From: Chelativorans petroleitrophicus
GTDB lineage: Bacteria; Pseudomonadota; Alphaproteobacteria; Rhizobiales; Rhizobiaceae
NCBI RefSeq assembly: GCF_025398195.1
Contig: NZ_JAODNV010000007.1
Location: 1-64,000 of the forward strand
Direction of reading: 5' to 3'
DNA length: 64,000 bases
Positions 55,775 to 64,000 of this stretch are shown piece after piece. How positions within the stretch are numbered: position 1 is the first letter of the stretch; every line of letters begins with the position of its first letter. Position numbers and translations under genes: made by a program. The notes below the pieces were generated by a model. That model ran no database searches and was not told the DNA's origin. It saw only the letters and a list, made by a program, of their open reading frames with translations.

Positions 55775-56086
55775 GCGGAAATAATCGGCTTAAAATAATC
55801 GGATATATACTTTAGTCGCATATCCCTGTGCATGATATGCGGCCGTCCCGGCTGTTCCAGCCGCAAAACCCGCCTTTACAACACATCGCTGCCTTCAAGC
55901 GCGCTCCTCCCGAACGGATATGCGGGTTGACAAAGACTGCCGGAGAGCGACCATGCGCGCGCTCGATGCGACCCGGGTCCAACGAACATCGGATATGCTC
56001 CGTTTACCATCGTAAACCAGCAAAATCCCGTTCGAACGCGATTGTCCCCCAGACAAAGTGCGTGGGACAGCATAGATGGATTGTTC
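55775..56086. other. Intergenic region with short repeats and a hairpin
   Basis: AATAATCGG occurs twice near 55788-55813. GCATAT and ATATGC flank 55817-55841, and CGGCTG-TTC-CAGCCG forms a 6-bp hairpin near 55850-55866. No gene was recognised. It probably holds the end of the LysR transcript and the promoter of the receiver gene. Confidence 0.4.
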
Positions 56087-56455
56087 ATGAATCAGGTACT
56101 CGTCGTTGCGGACTCTCCCATACTGCGCATCGTCGTGGCGCGCACTTTGGAACGTATCTATCTGAAGCCAATACCGGTGCGCCCTGACGTAGCGGTGACC
56201 ACGCTCGCAAGCCGCCGCCCCTCCACGGTCATTTTCGATGCGGCGACGGACGACGAATTTCTCGATCCGCTGCTTGCCGAATTGTCCCGCCTGCGGAGGG
56301 GTTCGCAGGAGGTGCTGCCGCGTGTGCTCATGATCGAGGAACCCGATCAGGAAGACCTAAAGCCCGGCTTTGCCGGGCTGGTGGATGCCAGAATCGCCAA
56401 GCCAATCACACCGGACACGTTGCAGCCCGTCATCGAACGCCTGATAGGCCGGTAG
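56087..56455 (+). CDS. Degenerate stand-alone response-regulator receiver protein
   Basis: The 122-aa protein has the receiver layout: D9 at the end of strand 1 (LVVADSP), a candidate phospho-acceptor D51 (VIFDA), and K105 (RIAKPI). The usual second N-terminal acidic residue and the Thr/Ser switch near residue 80 are missing. It has no output domain and no adjacent kinase. The start at 56087 (MNQVLVVADS) follows the fold; a frame to 56042 is less likely. Confidence 0.65.
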   Translation: MNQVLVVADSPILRIVVARTLERIYLKPIPVRPDVAVTTLASRRPSTVIFDAATDDEFLDPLLAELSRLRRGSQEVLPRVLMIEEPDQEDLKPGFAGLVDARIAKPITPDTLQPVIERLIGR

Positions 56456-56548
56456 CAGCCACGAGCAGGGCTCGCCGCGTGGGCACTTCCTTCCCTTCCA
56501 GCCCGCCGCCGTCTATACTTCCCGCATCTGGAACCAACCTGGTGACTG

Positions 56549-57979
56549 ATGCTCAACGATAAAAGAACCAGCCGCACGGTGGGCAGAAGCGCGCACCGTA
56601 CGCCGGCATTTCTGAAAAATCTGCGGGGGGTCAAGGGGTGGAAGGAAGCTGTAGCCTGGCTTGAATGGCGCGGCATCGAGGACATCGAGTGCATCACGCC
56701 GGATCAGGCCGGCGTGGCGCGCGGCAAAATGATGCCGTCGAAGAAGTTTACCTCGAACACATCCCTTGCGCTTCCCTCCGCCGTCTTCCTGACGACCATC
56801 TCGGGCGAATATCCCGAAGACGGCAATGGCTTCACCTACCCGGAAGACGACGGTGACCTGAAGCTTGTGCCGGACCTTTCCACGCTCTCCGTTGTGCCGT
56901 GGGAGAGCGATCCCACCGCGCAAGTGATCTGCGATCTGGTGCATCAGGACGGGCGCGCCGTCGAGTTCAGCCCCCGCAACGTTCTCAAGCGCGTGGTGGC
57001 GAAATATGCCGAGCACGGACTGAAGCCCATCGTGGCGCCTGAGATCGAGTTCTATCTGGTACACAAGAACCCGGACCCCGACTACCCGCTCACGCCGCCC
57101 GTCGGCCGCTCCGGCCGCCCCATCGGTGGCGGTCAGGGCTACTCCATCGCCGGCGTCAACGAGTTCGACGAGCTGATCGACGACATCTATCACTTCTCCG
57201 AGTCGCAGGGGCTGGAGATCGATACGCTCATTCACGAGGAAGGCGCGGGCCAGCTTGAAATCAATCTGCGTCATGGCGATCCGATCGAGCTCGCCGATCA
57301 GGTCTTCCTGTTCAAGCGCACCATCCGCGAGGCGGCGCTGAAGCATGACATCTATGCCACCTTCATGGCAAAGCCGATTCAGGATCAGCCCGGCTCAGCC
57401 ATGCATATCCACCAATCGGTCATCTCGCTGGAAAACGGCAGCAATGTTTTCTCCAATGAGGACGGCTCCGAATCGAGGACCTTCCATCATTTCATCGGGG
57501 GGCTGCAGCGCCATATCCCTAACGCGCTGATCATGCTCGCTCCTTATGTGAACTCATATCGGCGGCTTACCCAAGCCAGTTCGGCACCGGTCAACACACG
57601 CTGGGGATACGACAACCGCACCACCGCCTTCCGCGTACCGCGATCCGATCCTTCCTCGCGGCGCGTGGAAAACCGCATTCCCTCCTCCGATGCCAATCCC
57701 TATCTGGCGCTCGCCGCCTCCCTTGCCTGCGGACTGATCGGCATTCTGGAGGAAGTGGAGCCGGATGCACCCGCGCAGAGCGCCGTCAACAAGGATCTGA
57801 TCGAACTGCCGCGTGGCCTGCTCGAGGCTGTGGCCCTTTTCGAGGAGGATTCCGCATTGAGGGACATTCTTGGCACCACCTTCACAACCACCTACGCGGC
57901 GATCAAGCGGATGGAGTTCGAGACCTTCATGCAGGTGATCAGCCCGTGGGAGCGGGAGTATCTGCTGTTGAACGTGTAA
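56549..57979 (+). CDS. puuA: Glutamine synthetase family, probable gamma-glutamylputrescine synthetase (PuuA)
   Basis: The 476-aa GS-like ligase has the metal/substrate motifs APEIEFYLV, EGAGQLEINL, AMHIHQS and RVENRIPSSDANPYLALAASLA. It is longer than and different from GlnA at the N-terminus and resembles PuuA, which joins glutamate to putrescine. A puuB-like oxidase gene immediately downstream and potFGHI nearby support this. Related enzymes act on other amines, so the substrate is inferred. Confidence 0.8.
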   Translation: MLNDKRTSRTVGRSAHRTPAFLKNLRGVKGWKEAVAWLEWRGIEDIECITPDQAGVARGKMMPSKKFTSNTSLALPSAVFLTTISGEYPEDGNGFTYPEDDGDLKLVPDLSTLSVVPWESDPTAQVICDLVHQDGRAVEFSPRNVLKRVVAKYAEHGLKPIVAPEIEFYLVHKNPDPDYPLTPPVGRSGRPIGGGQGYSIAGVNEFDELIDDIYHFSESQGLEIDTLIHEEGAGQLEINLRHGDPIELADQVFLFKRTIREAALKHDIYATFMAKPIQDQPGSAMHIHQSVISLENGSNVFSNEDGSESRTFHHFIGGLQRHIPNALIMLAPYVNSYRRLTQASSAPVNTRWGYDNRTTAFRVPRSDPSSRRVENRIPSSDANPYLALAASLACGLIGILEEVEPDAPAQSAVNKDLIELPRGLLEAVALFEEDSALRDILGTTFTTTYAAIKRMEFETFMQVISPWEREYLLLNV

Positions 57980-58083
57980 TTTAGGGAATGACGAATGACC
58001 GGCAGCGAGTGCCGTATACTAGTCCGCCCTTCCGGCGGCAAACACAAGTTCCCACATGTTTACTAGCTGCTATTCATTCGCTC

Positions 58084-59370
58084 ATGCCCTATCAGTCTCC
58101 CATCTCTCCCGGCCGCTCCTGGTATGAGGAAACGGCCGGTGAACGGCCGGAATATCCGTCTCTTGCGGGCGACACCCGGGCAGATGTGGCCATTGTCGGC
58201 GGCGGCTTCACCGGATTGTCGGCGGCGCTTCATCTGGCCAGGGCCGGCGTGGATGTGGTTCTCGTGGATGCTCATCGCTTCGGCGACGGCGCCTCGGGCC
58301 GCAACGGCGGCCAGCTTGGCACAGGCCAGCGCGCCTGGCCGGAGGAAATGGAGCGTGATCTCGGCTTCACCCGCGCAAAGGCGCTTTTCGATCTGGCAGA
58401 GGAAGCCAAAGCGCATCTTCTCGAATTCTGCGCAACCCATAGCATCGAGATCGACTATCGCCCCGGGCAGCTGTCCGTGGCACACAAGCAGCGTTACGTA
58501 GAGGCTTACCGGGCGCATGCGGATATTCTGGCCGAGCGTTACCGCTATCCACATATCTCCTTCATGGATGCCCGCGAGACAGCGGAACGGCTCGGCTCCA
58601 AACGCTATTTCGGCGGCGTGCGCGACATGGGCACCGGCCACATCCATCCGCTGAAGCTGCTTATCGGTACGGTGCGCGTGGCCGCTGCAAGCGGAGCGCG
58701 GCTCTTCGAGCATACGAAGGCCGGCGAAATCCGCAGCACCGGCGGGAAGGTGCACATTGCCACTTCACGCGGGACGATCACCGCCGAAAAATGCCTGATC
58801 GCCACCAACGCTCATGGCGGCGGCCTGGAACCCGCCACCGCCGCGCATCTAATGCCCATCGGATCGTTCATCGGGGCGACTGTTCCGCTTCCTGCCGACA
58901 CGCCCGTTCTGCCGGGCGGCGAGAGCGTGGACGATTCCCGTTTCGTCGTGCGCTACTTCCGCAAGTCGCCCGACGGCAGGCTGCTCTTTGGCGGCCGGGA
59001 GGTGTATTCAAAATCCGATCCCAAGGATATCCGCTTGCAGATCCGGCGGCAGATTTCCGAAGTCTATCCGGAACTCCGCGAGATCGAAATCACGCATGCC
59101 TGGGGCGGCTATGTCGCGATCACCCTCCCACGCCAGCCCTTCGTGCGCGAAGTGATGCCCAAAGTCATTTCCATCGGGGGGTATTCCGGCCACGGCGTTA
59201 TGCTGGCCAACTTCATGGGCAGGCTCTACGCCGAAGCCGTGACCGGCAACCGCGACCGGCTGAAACTGTTCGAGGAGCTGAAAATCCCGCCTTTCCCGGG
59301 CGGGCGGCTATTCCGCCACGCCCTCCTGTTCCTCGCGCTCAACTGGTACGCTCTGCGCGACCGGTTCTGA
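58084..59370 (+). CDS. puuB: FAD-dependent oxidoreductase, probable gamma-glutamylputrescine oxidase (PuuB)
   Basis: A 428-aa DAO-family flavoprotein: dinucleotide motif VAIVGGGFTGLSAALHLARAG (about residues 36-56), GASGRNGGQLGTGQR, and C-terminal YSGHGVMLANFMGRLYAEA. PuuB oxidises gamma-glutamylputrescine to the aldehyde and hydrogen peroxide. It follows the puuA-like gene by 104 bases on the same strand. ATG at 58084 (MPYQSPISPGRSWYE) is chosen. Confidence 0.82.
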   Translation: MPYQSPISPGRSWYEETAGERPEYPSLAGDTRADVAIVGGGFTGLSAALHLARAGVDVVLVDAHRFGDGASGRNGGQLGTGQRAWPEEMERDLGFTRAKALFDLAEEAKAHLLEFCATHSIEIDYRPGQLSVAHKQRYVEAYRAHADILAERYRYPHISFMDARETAERLGSKRYFGGVRDMGTGHIHPLKLLIGTVRVAAASGARLFEHTKAGEIRSTGGKVHIATSRGTITAEKCLIATNAHGGGLEPATAAHLMPIGSFIGATVPLPADTPVLPGGESVDDSRFVVRYFRKSPDGRLLFGGREVYSKSDPKDIRLQIRRQISEVYPELREIEITHAWGGYVAITLPRQPFVREVMPKVISIGGYSGHGVMLANFMGRLYAEAVTGNRDRLKLFEELKIPPFPGGRLFRHALLFLALNWYALRDRF

Positions 59371-59380
59371 CACCTTCTTT

Positions 59381-59566
59381 CGTCATCCTGGAAGCCGCCG
59401 CGCTTACCTGCCGTCATCGCGGAAACCACGATACCCCTTCCCGTCATCCCGGAGGAAGTCACGTAGCGGCTATCCGGGATCCAGTATGCCATCTCCACCG
59501 TCTCCCTGAATCCCAGCTCTCGCTTCGCTCGGCCGGGATGACGGTGGAGAAAAGGTCAGGATGACA
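59381..59566. repeat. Cluster of GTCATCC-type intergenic repeats
   Basis: Several copies of a CGTCATCCNGG core occur in both orientations: near 59381, 59411 and 59441-59452 (CCGTCATCCCGG), its exact inverse at 59533-59544 (CCGGGATGACGG), and AGGATGACA near 59557. They can pair into a long stem. This resembles dispersed palindromic intergenic elements of alphaproteobacteria and fills the gap between convergent puuB and the SDR gene. Confidence 0.6.
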
Positions 59567-59610
59567 GTAGGAGAGAGCCCAGCGCCACATCATCGCAAGG
59601 CCGCCATGCT

Positions 59611-60357
59611 CTAGATACAGCGCCCGCCGTCCACCTCCAGCGCAACGCCGGTGATGAACTGGGCCTCGTCGGAGACGAGCCACAGTGCGGCGTTGGCGAT
59701 GTCGAGCGGGGTCGAAAGGCGGCCAAGAGGGATGGATGACCTGAATTGCTCCCGCTTTTCCGGCGTATCCTCTCCCATGAAAAGGGCGAGCATGCCGGTC
59801 TCGCCGGCGACGGGGCAAAGACAGTTCACGCGGATGTTTTTCGGCGCGAGCTCCACAGCCATGGATTTCGTCGCCGTGATGGCCCAGCCCTTGGACGCAT
59901 TGTACCATGTAAGGCCGGGCCGTGGCCTCAAGCCGGCGGTCGAGGCCGTATTGAGGATCACGCCGCCGCCCTGCTTCGCCATGATGGGCACGACGGCGCG
60001 GGCGGCAAAATAGATCGACTTCATGTTGACGGCAGTGATCAGATCGAACGTCTCTTCGTCGACCGCCAGCATGTCGCCATTGCGGTGGGTGAATCCTGCA
60101 TTGTTGACCATGATGTCCACTCGGCCGTGGACATTCATGGCGATCCCCACCATGGTGTTGATATCCTCCTTCCGGGAAACATCCACTGCCACGGCGACAG
60201 CCCCTGTCCCGATCTCGCGGGCGACGCTTTCAGCGCCCTTGCCGTTGATATCGGCGACCACGACTTTAGCCCCCTCCTGGGCGAATCGAAGCGCCATTCC
60301 TCTGCCGAAACCCGATGCCCCGCCGGTAATGATCGCAACCTTATCTTGCAGCCGCAT
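59611..60357 (-). CDS. Short-chain dehydrogenase/reductase (SDR), near the puu genes
   Basis: A 248-aa classical SDR with TGGASGFG (about residues 12-19), VNNAG, the catalytic Ser region NTASTAG and YNASK. The C-terminal ITGVALEVDGG is typical. The substrate is unknown. AGGGAAGG precedes the ATG at 60357. It lies 69 bases downstream of the aldehyde dehydrogenase gene on the same strand. Confidence 0.87.
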   Translation of the reverse strand: MRLQDKVAIITGGASGFGRGMALRFAQEGAKVVVADINGKGAESVAREIGTGAVAVAVDVSRKEDINTMVGIAMNVHGRVDIMVNNAGFTHRNGDMLAVDEETFDLITAVNMKSIYFAARAVVPIMAKQGGGVILNTASTAGLRPRPGLTWYNASKGWAITATKSMAVELAPKNIRVNCLCPVAGETGMLALFMGEDTPEKREQFRSSIPLGRLSTPLDIANAALWLVSDEAQFITGVALEVDGGRCI

Positions 60358-60426
60358 GTAAAATCCTTCCCTCATTTGAAATGGCTGTGGCGCCTCGACG
60401 CCCGAATAAATCCCGTGCAAGCCGCA

Positions 60427-61902
60427 TCAGCCATGCCTGAAAACGACGGTCTTGGTGGCGGACATGTGGAACAGCGCCTCGAAGCCTTTCTCCCGCCCAT
60501 GCCCGGATTTCTTGAAGCCGCCGAATGGCAGCTCCACGCCGCCGCCCGCCCCATACGCATTGACGAACACCTGACCGGCCCGAACCCGCTTGGCCATACG
60601 GTGCTGCCGCGCCCCGTCGCGCGTCCAGATCCCGGCCACCAGCCCATATTCAGTGCCGTTGGCAAGGCGCACGGCCTCGGCTTCATCCTCGAAGGCAAAG
60701 AGCGCCAGCACCGGGCCGAACACCTCTTCGCGCGCCAGTGGCTCCGCCGGGTCCACGTCGGCAAAAAGCACAGGCGGGAAATAGAAGCCCGTTTTGGGCG
60801 CCTGCTCGTGGATGCGGCCGCGCGCCAAAACCTTCGCCCCCGCTTCCTCCGCCGCGCGCACATAGTTCTCCACCCGCGCCTTCTGTCGGAGATTGATCAG
60901 CGCGCCCAGATCCAGATCGAGATCGTGCGGACCGGCAACCAAAGCCGCGAAGCGCTCCGCCAGCGCGGCGGCCACCTTGTCGTAGATCGGCTTTTCGATA
61001 AGCACCCGGCTGCCCGCAGAGCAGGTCTGCCCACCATTCTGGATGATGGCGTTCACCAGAACCGGCAGCGCCTCGTCCAGATCGGCGTCGGCGAAAACGA
61101 TCTGCGGAGACTTGCCTCCAAGCTCCATCGTCACGCCACGATTGTTGCGGGCAGCCGCCTGCTGAATTGCCGTTCCCGTGGGCGGAGAGCCCGTGAAGGT
61201 GATGTAATCCACCATGGGATGCGCGGAAAGCGCCGCCCCCGCCTCGTGGCCATAGCCCGTTACGACATTGACGACCCCTTCGGGAATACCCGCCTCGAGT
61301 GCGAGCTCCGCCATCCTTATGGCGGTGAGCGAGGCGTCCTCCGCGGGCTTGATGACCAGCGTGTTGCCCATGGCGAGTGCCGCGCCCACGACCCGCGCCA
61401 GGATCTGCAACGGATAGTTCCAGGGGATGATGCCCGCCACCACGCCATGCGGCTCACGCAGCGTGAGCGCCGTATACCCCTCAAGGAAGGGGATCGTGTC
61501 GCCATGAATCTTGTCGGCCGCGCCACTGTAGAACTCGTAGTAGCGGTGCGCGGCGGCCGCGTCGGCCCTGCCCTGCCGGATTGGCTTTCCAGTATCGCGC
61601 GATTCCAGCGCGGCAAGCGCCTCCGCCTCCCGCTCCACCAGGCTTGCCAACCTTGCCAGGCATCGGCCGCGCTCAAAGGCAGGTGTGCGGCTCCACGGCC
61701 CCTCATCGAACGCTCGCCGCGCCGCCTTCACGGCTGCATCGACATCGGCGGCATCCGATGCGGGAATGGAGGCGAAGATCTTGCCGTCGGACGGGCAGAC
61801 CACGTCGATGCGCCTGCCCGAAAGCGCATCGGCAGGCCGCCCTGCGATCACTTGCATGAAGGCGCGTCCTTCCGCGACGGTCCGCGCCAGATGGCTGCCC
61901 AT
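60427..61902 (-). CDS. Aldehyde dehydrogenase, possible PuuC
   Basis: A 491-aa ALDH with catalytic C294 (NGGQTCSAG), E260 (TMELGGKSP) and Asn in PWNYPLQ. PuuC oxidises gamma-glutamyl-gamma-aminobutyraldehyde, the product of PuuB, and this gene's place next to puuA and puuB makes that a fair guess. Betaine-aldehyde and similar activities are possible. GGGAGG with nine bases of spacing favours ATG 61902 over 61911. Confidence 0.85.
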   Translation of the reverse strand: MGSHLARTVAEGRAFMQVIAGRPADALSGRRIDVVCPSDGKIFASIPASDAADVDAAVKAARRAFDEGPWSRTPAFERGRCLARLASLVEREAEALAALESRDTGKPIRQGRADAAAAHRYYEFYSGAADKIHGDTIPFLEGYTALTLREPHGVVAGIIPWNYPLQILARVVGAALAMGNTLVIKPAEDASLTAIRMAELALEAGIPEGVVNVVTGYGHEAGAALSAHPMVDYITFTGSPPTGTAIQQAAARNNRGVTMELGGKSPQIVFADADLDEALPVLVNAIIQNGGQTCSAGSRVLIEKPIYDKVAAALAERFAALVAGPHDLDLDLGALINLRQKARVENYVRAAEEAGAKVLARGRIHEQAPKTGFYFPPVLFADVDPAEPLAREEVFGPVLALFAFEDEAEAVRLANGTEYGLVAGIWTRDGARQHRMAKRVRAGQVFVNAYGAGGGVELPFGGFKKSGHGREKGFEALFHMSATKTVVFRHG

Positions 61903-62078
61903 AATCGTCATCCTCCCGAGGCGGGTTGTAATGTGATGCTGCAAGCCTATCCTGCAGGTCCGGCGGCGCAAGTCCGCATGTTATCGGCTGCGGCGAAAAG
62001 CCGACCGTAAAGCCTCTGGCATGATTAAATCGATTAGACTATGTACGGCAGGGCACGACAAGCGGATCCGGAGCCAAC

Positions 62079-63551
62079 ATGACGAGCCAGACCATACCGG
62101 TGGAGCCTTTCGATCTCGTGGTGTTCGGTGCCACGGGCGATCTTGCCGAGCGAAAGCTGCTCCCTGCCCTTTACCAGCGGCAGCGGGCCGGCCAGTTCTC
62201 CGAGCCGACGCGCATCATCGGCACCTCCCGCTCGGAGCTCACCGACGAGCAGTATCGTAGCTTTGCCCGTGAAGCGATCAACGCGCACGTGGCGAATGGT
62301 GAGATCGACGCCAAGGAGCTGGAGCGCTTTCTCGCCCGAATCTCCTATGTTTCTGCCGACGCCACCAAGGGCCGTGGCATGGAGGAGCTCAAGGCCGCCA
62401 TCGGCACGAGCCAGAGCGTGCGCGCCTTCTATCTGGCTGTCGCCCCCAGCCTTTTCGGCGCGATCGTCAAGGCTATCGATGAATACGGTCTTGCGACCCC
62501 CACCTCGCGGGTCATCGTCGAGAAGCCCATCGGCCGCAGCCTGGAGACGGCACAGGAGGTGAATCGCGCGGTCGGCAGCTCCTTCGATGAAGCGCGCATC
62601 TTCCGCATAGACCACTATCTTGGAAAGGAGACGGTGCAGAACCTGATGGTGCTGCGCTTTGCCAATGCCCTTTACGAGCCCCTATGGAATTCCGCGCATA
62701 TTGACCACGTGCAGATCACTGTGGCCGAGACGGTCGGGCTTGAAGGCCGCGCGAGCTATTACGACAAGGCCGGTGCCCTGCGCGACATGGTGCAGAATCA
62801 TATCCTCCAACTTCTCTGCCTTGTCGCCATGGAGGTGCCCGCCTCGCTCGACGCCGATGCCGTGCGGGACGAAAAGCTGAAGGTGCTGCGGGCATTGAAG
62901 CCGATCAACGCCAGCAATGCCGAGCGGCTAACTGTGCGTGGGCAGTACCGCGCCGGCGCCTCTGCGGGGGGCGCGGTCAAGGGCTATCTGGAAGAGCTGG
63001 ACGGTGGCGTCAGCGACACAGAGACCTTCGTGGCCATCAAGGCGGAGATCGCCAACTGGCGCTGGGCCGGTGTGCCATTCTACATCCGCACCGGCAAGCG
63101 GATGGCCGCGCGCGTTTCCGAGATCGTCATCCAGTTCAAGCCGATCCCGCACTCCATCTTTGACGACCAGGCCGGCCGTATCGTTGCCAACCAGCTCGTC
63201 ATCCGCCTGCAGCCGGATGAGGGTGTGAAGCAGTGGATCATGATCAAGGATCCGGGCCCTGGTGGCATGCGGCTGCGTCACGTGCCGCTCGACATGAGCT
63301 TTGCGGAATCGTTCGGCGTGCGCAATCCGGACGCCTATGAGCGCCTGATCATGGATGTGATCCGCGGCAACCAGACGCTTTTCATGCGCCGCGACGAGGT
63401 GGAAGCGGCCTGGCGCTGGATCGACCCGATCCTGGCCGCATGGGAGGAACGCGGACAGACGGTGCAGGCCTACACCGCCGGAACCTGGGGGCCCTCCGCG
63501 GCCATCGCGCTCATCGAGCGGGACGGCCGCACATGGCACGAGAGCGTGTGA
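62079..63551 (+). CDS. zwf: Glucose-6-phosphate 1-dehydrogenase
   Basis: The 490-aa enzyme oxidises glucose 6-phosphate to 6-phosphogluconolactone with NADP+, the entry to the Entner-Doudoroff and pentose phosphate routes. The cofactor motif [11 protein letters not shown] (residues 17-27) and the active-site motif RIDHYLGKE are intact. Its stop overlaps the pgl start (TGATG). Confidence 0.96.
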   Translation: MTSQTIPVEPFDLVVFGATGDLAERKLLPALYQRQRAGQFSEPTRIIGTSRSELTDEQYRSFAREAINAHVANGEIDAKELERFLARISYVSADATKGRGMEELKAAIGTSQSVRAFYLAVAPSLFGAIVKAIDEYGLATPTSRVIVEKPIGRSLETAQEVNRAVGSSFDEARIFRIDHYLGKETVQNLMVLRFANALYEPLWNSAHIDHVQITVAETVGLEGRASYYDKAGALRDMVQNHILQLLCLVAMEVPASLDADAVRDEKLKVLRALKPINASNAERLTVRGQYRAGASAGGAVKGYLEELDGGVSDTETFVAIKAEIANWRWAGVPFYIRTGKRMAARVSEIVIQFKPIPHSIFDDQAGRIVANQLVIRLQPDEGVKQWIMIKDPGPGGMRLRHVPLDMSFAESFGVRNPDAYERLIMDVIRGNQTLFMRRDEVEAAWRWIDPILAAWEERGQTVQAYTAGTWGPSAAIALIERDGRTWHESV

Positions 63552-64000
63552 TGGCAAACAAGGTTTGGCATCGGTTCAGCTCCGGACCGCATCTTGCCGA
63601 GGCGCTGGCAGATGCCGTGGCTGGTCGCCTTGACGCCGCGATCAAGACACGCGGCGCAGCGCTGCTTGCCGTCTCCGGCGGCAGCACACCCCCGCCATTC
63701 TTCCGCTCCCTGTCGCGCAGGAAGCTGGACTGGCGGCGCGTGACCGTCACGCTGGTGGACGAGCGCTTCGTGCCGCCTTCCTCCGAACGCTCCAATGCGC
63801 GCCTCGCGGCCCGGCACCTCTTGCAGAACGAGGCGGCGCGGGCTGAGTTCGTGCCTCTCTACCATGAAGCCGACAATGTGGAGGAGGCTGCGAAAAAGGC
63901 AGACCGGATGATCGCGGCGCTGCCGCTGCCGCTCGACGTTGCCGTGCTCGGCATGGGCACGGACGGGCACACGGCCTCCTTCTTCCCGGATGCGAGGGGG
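63551..64000 (+). CDS. pgl: 6-phosphogluconolactonase, 3' end outside the window
   Basis: The first 150 residues ([12 protein letters not shown] start) contain SGGSTPPPFF, LVDERFVPPSSERSN and LGMGTDGHTASFFPDA, the signature set of 6-phosphogluconolactonase (SOL/NagB fold). It hydrolyses the product of Zwf and is translationally coupled to it. In rhizobia edd often follows; that lies beyond the edge. Confidence 0.94.
   Translation, partial: MANKVWHRFSSGPHLAEALADAVAGRLDAAIKTRGAALLAVSGGSTPPPFFRSLSRRKLDWRRVTVTLVDERFVPPSSERSNARLAARHLLQNEAARAEFVPLYHEADNVEEAAKKADRMIAALPLPLDVAVLGMGTDGHTASFFPDARG

Noticed and set aside
59746-62010. A 754-codon plus-strand open frame
   Set aside because: It covers the SDR and aldehyde dehydrogenase genes in antisense and shows only compositional shadow sequence.

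Overview
The window reads as chromosome of a high-GC alphaproteobacterium, most likely of the Hyphomicrobiales (Mesorhizobium/Chelativorans/Nitratireductor-like). The pointers are a tRNA-His with discriminator A73, a PdhS-type cell-cycle kinase next to a phasin gene, a perfect Irr-type iron control element, a zwf-pgl pair, and a type III secretion operon in rhizobial (Rhc) gene order. No species assignment is possible from the sequence alone.

Region 1 (about 0.4-12.7 kb) is a type III secretion system (T3SS) locus. One long minus-strand operon runs from an unrecognised 115-aa protein through sctD, a HrpB1-like TPR protein, sctI, J, K, L, N, O, Q, R, S, T and U, mostly with overlapping start and stop codons. 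The system looks damaged or unusual. sctT carries a one-base frameshift. SctU has HSDQ where the NPTH autocleavage motif should be. No secretin (SctC), SctV, needle (SctF) or SctP gene is visible here. A 676-aa protein of unknown family is transcribed divergently from the operon head and is a candidate effector or translocator. Imperfect repeats at the left edge resemble the end of a mobile element.

Region 2 (12.8-37.7 kb) is a large catabolic island. It holds a mandelate-racemase-type enolase, two tripartite tricarboxylate transporters (two TctA, two TctB, two TctC), a fused TRAP permease with a TAXI receptor, a class III CoA-transferase, a CoA ligase, two MaoC hydratases, an MmgE/PrpD protein, a fumarylacetoacetase-family protein, a DUF6282-like protein, two dehydrogenase families, a class I fumarase/tartrate-dehydratase-like alpha/beta pair, an aldehyde dehydrogenase, and one IclR regulator near the middle. 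Five intergenic copies of a palindrome RTTCCRN5CGGAAY lie in front of the transcription units and probably define an IclR regulon. The substrate is unknown; an organic or hydroxy acid degraded through CoA thioesters is the best guess.

Region 3 (37.7-49.6 kb) is mostly core genome. It contains tRNA-His, a phasin gene with a striking palindromic operator, the histidine kinase pdhS, an iron ABC transporter (binding protein and fused permease, no ATPase nearby) behind an Irr box, acetoacetyl-CoA synthetase, and an AsmA-family protein.

Region 4 (49.6-62 kb) is centred on putrescine: potFGHI uptake genes, then a methyltransferase, a LysR regulator and a degenerate receiver protein, then puuA- and puuB-like genes, an SDR and an aldehyde dehydrogenase that could act as PuuC. 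The right edge (62-64 kb) is zwf followed by pgl, which is cut by the window end.
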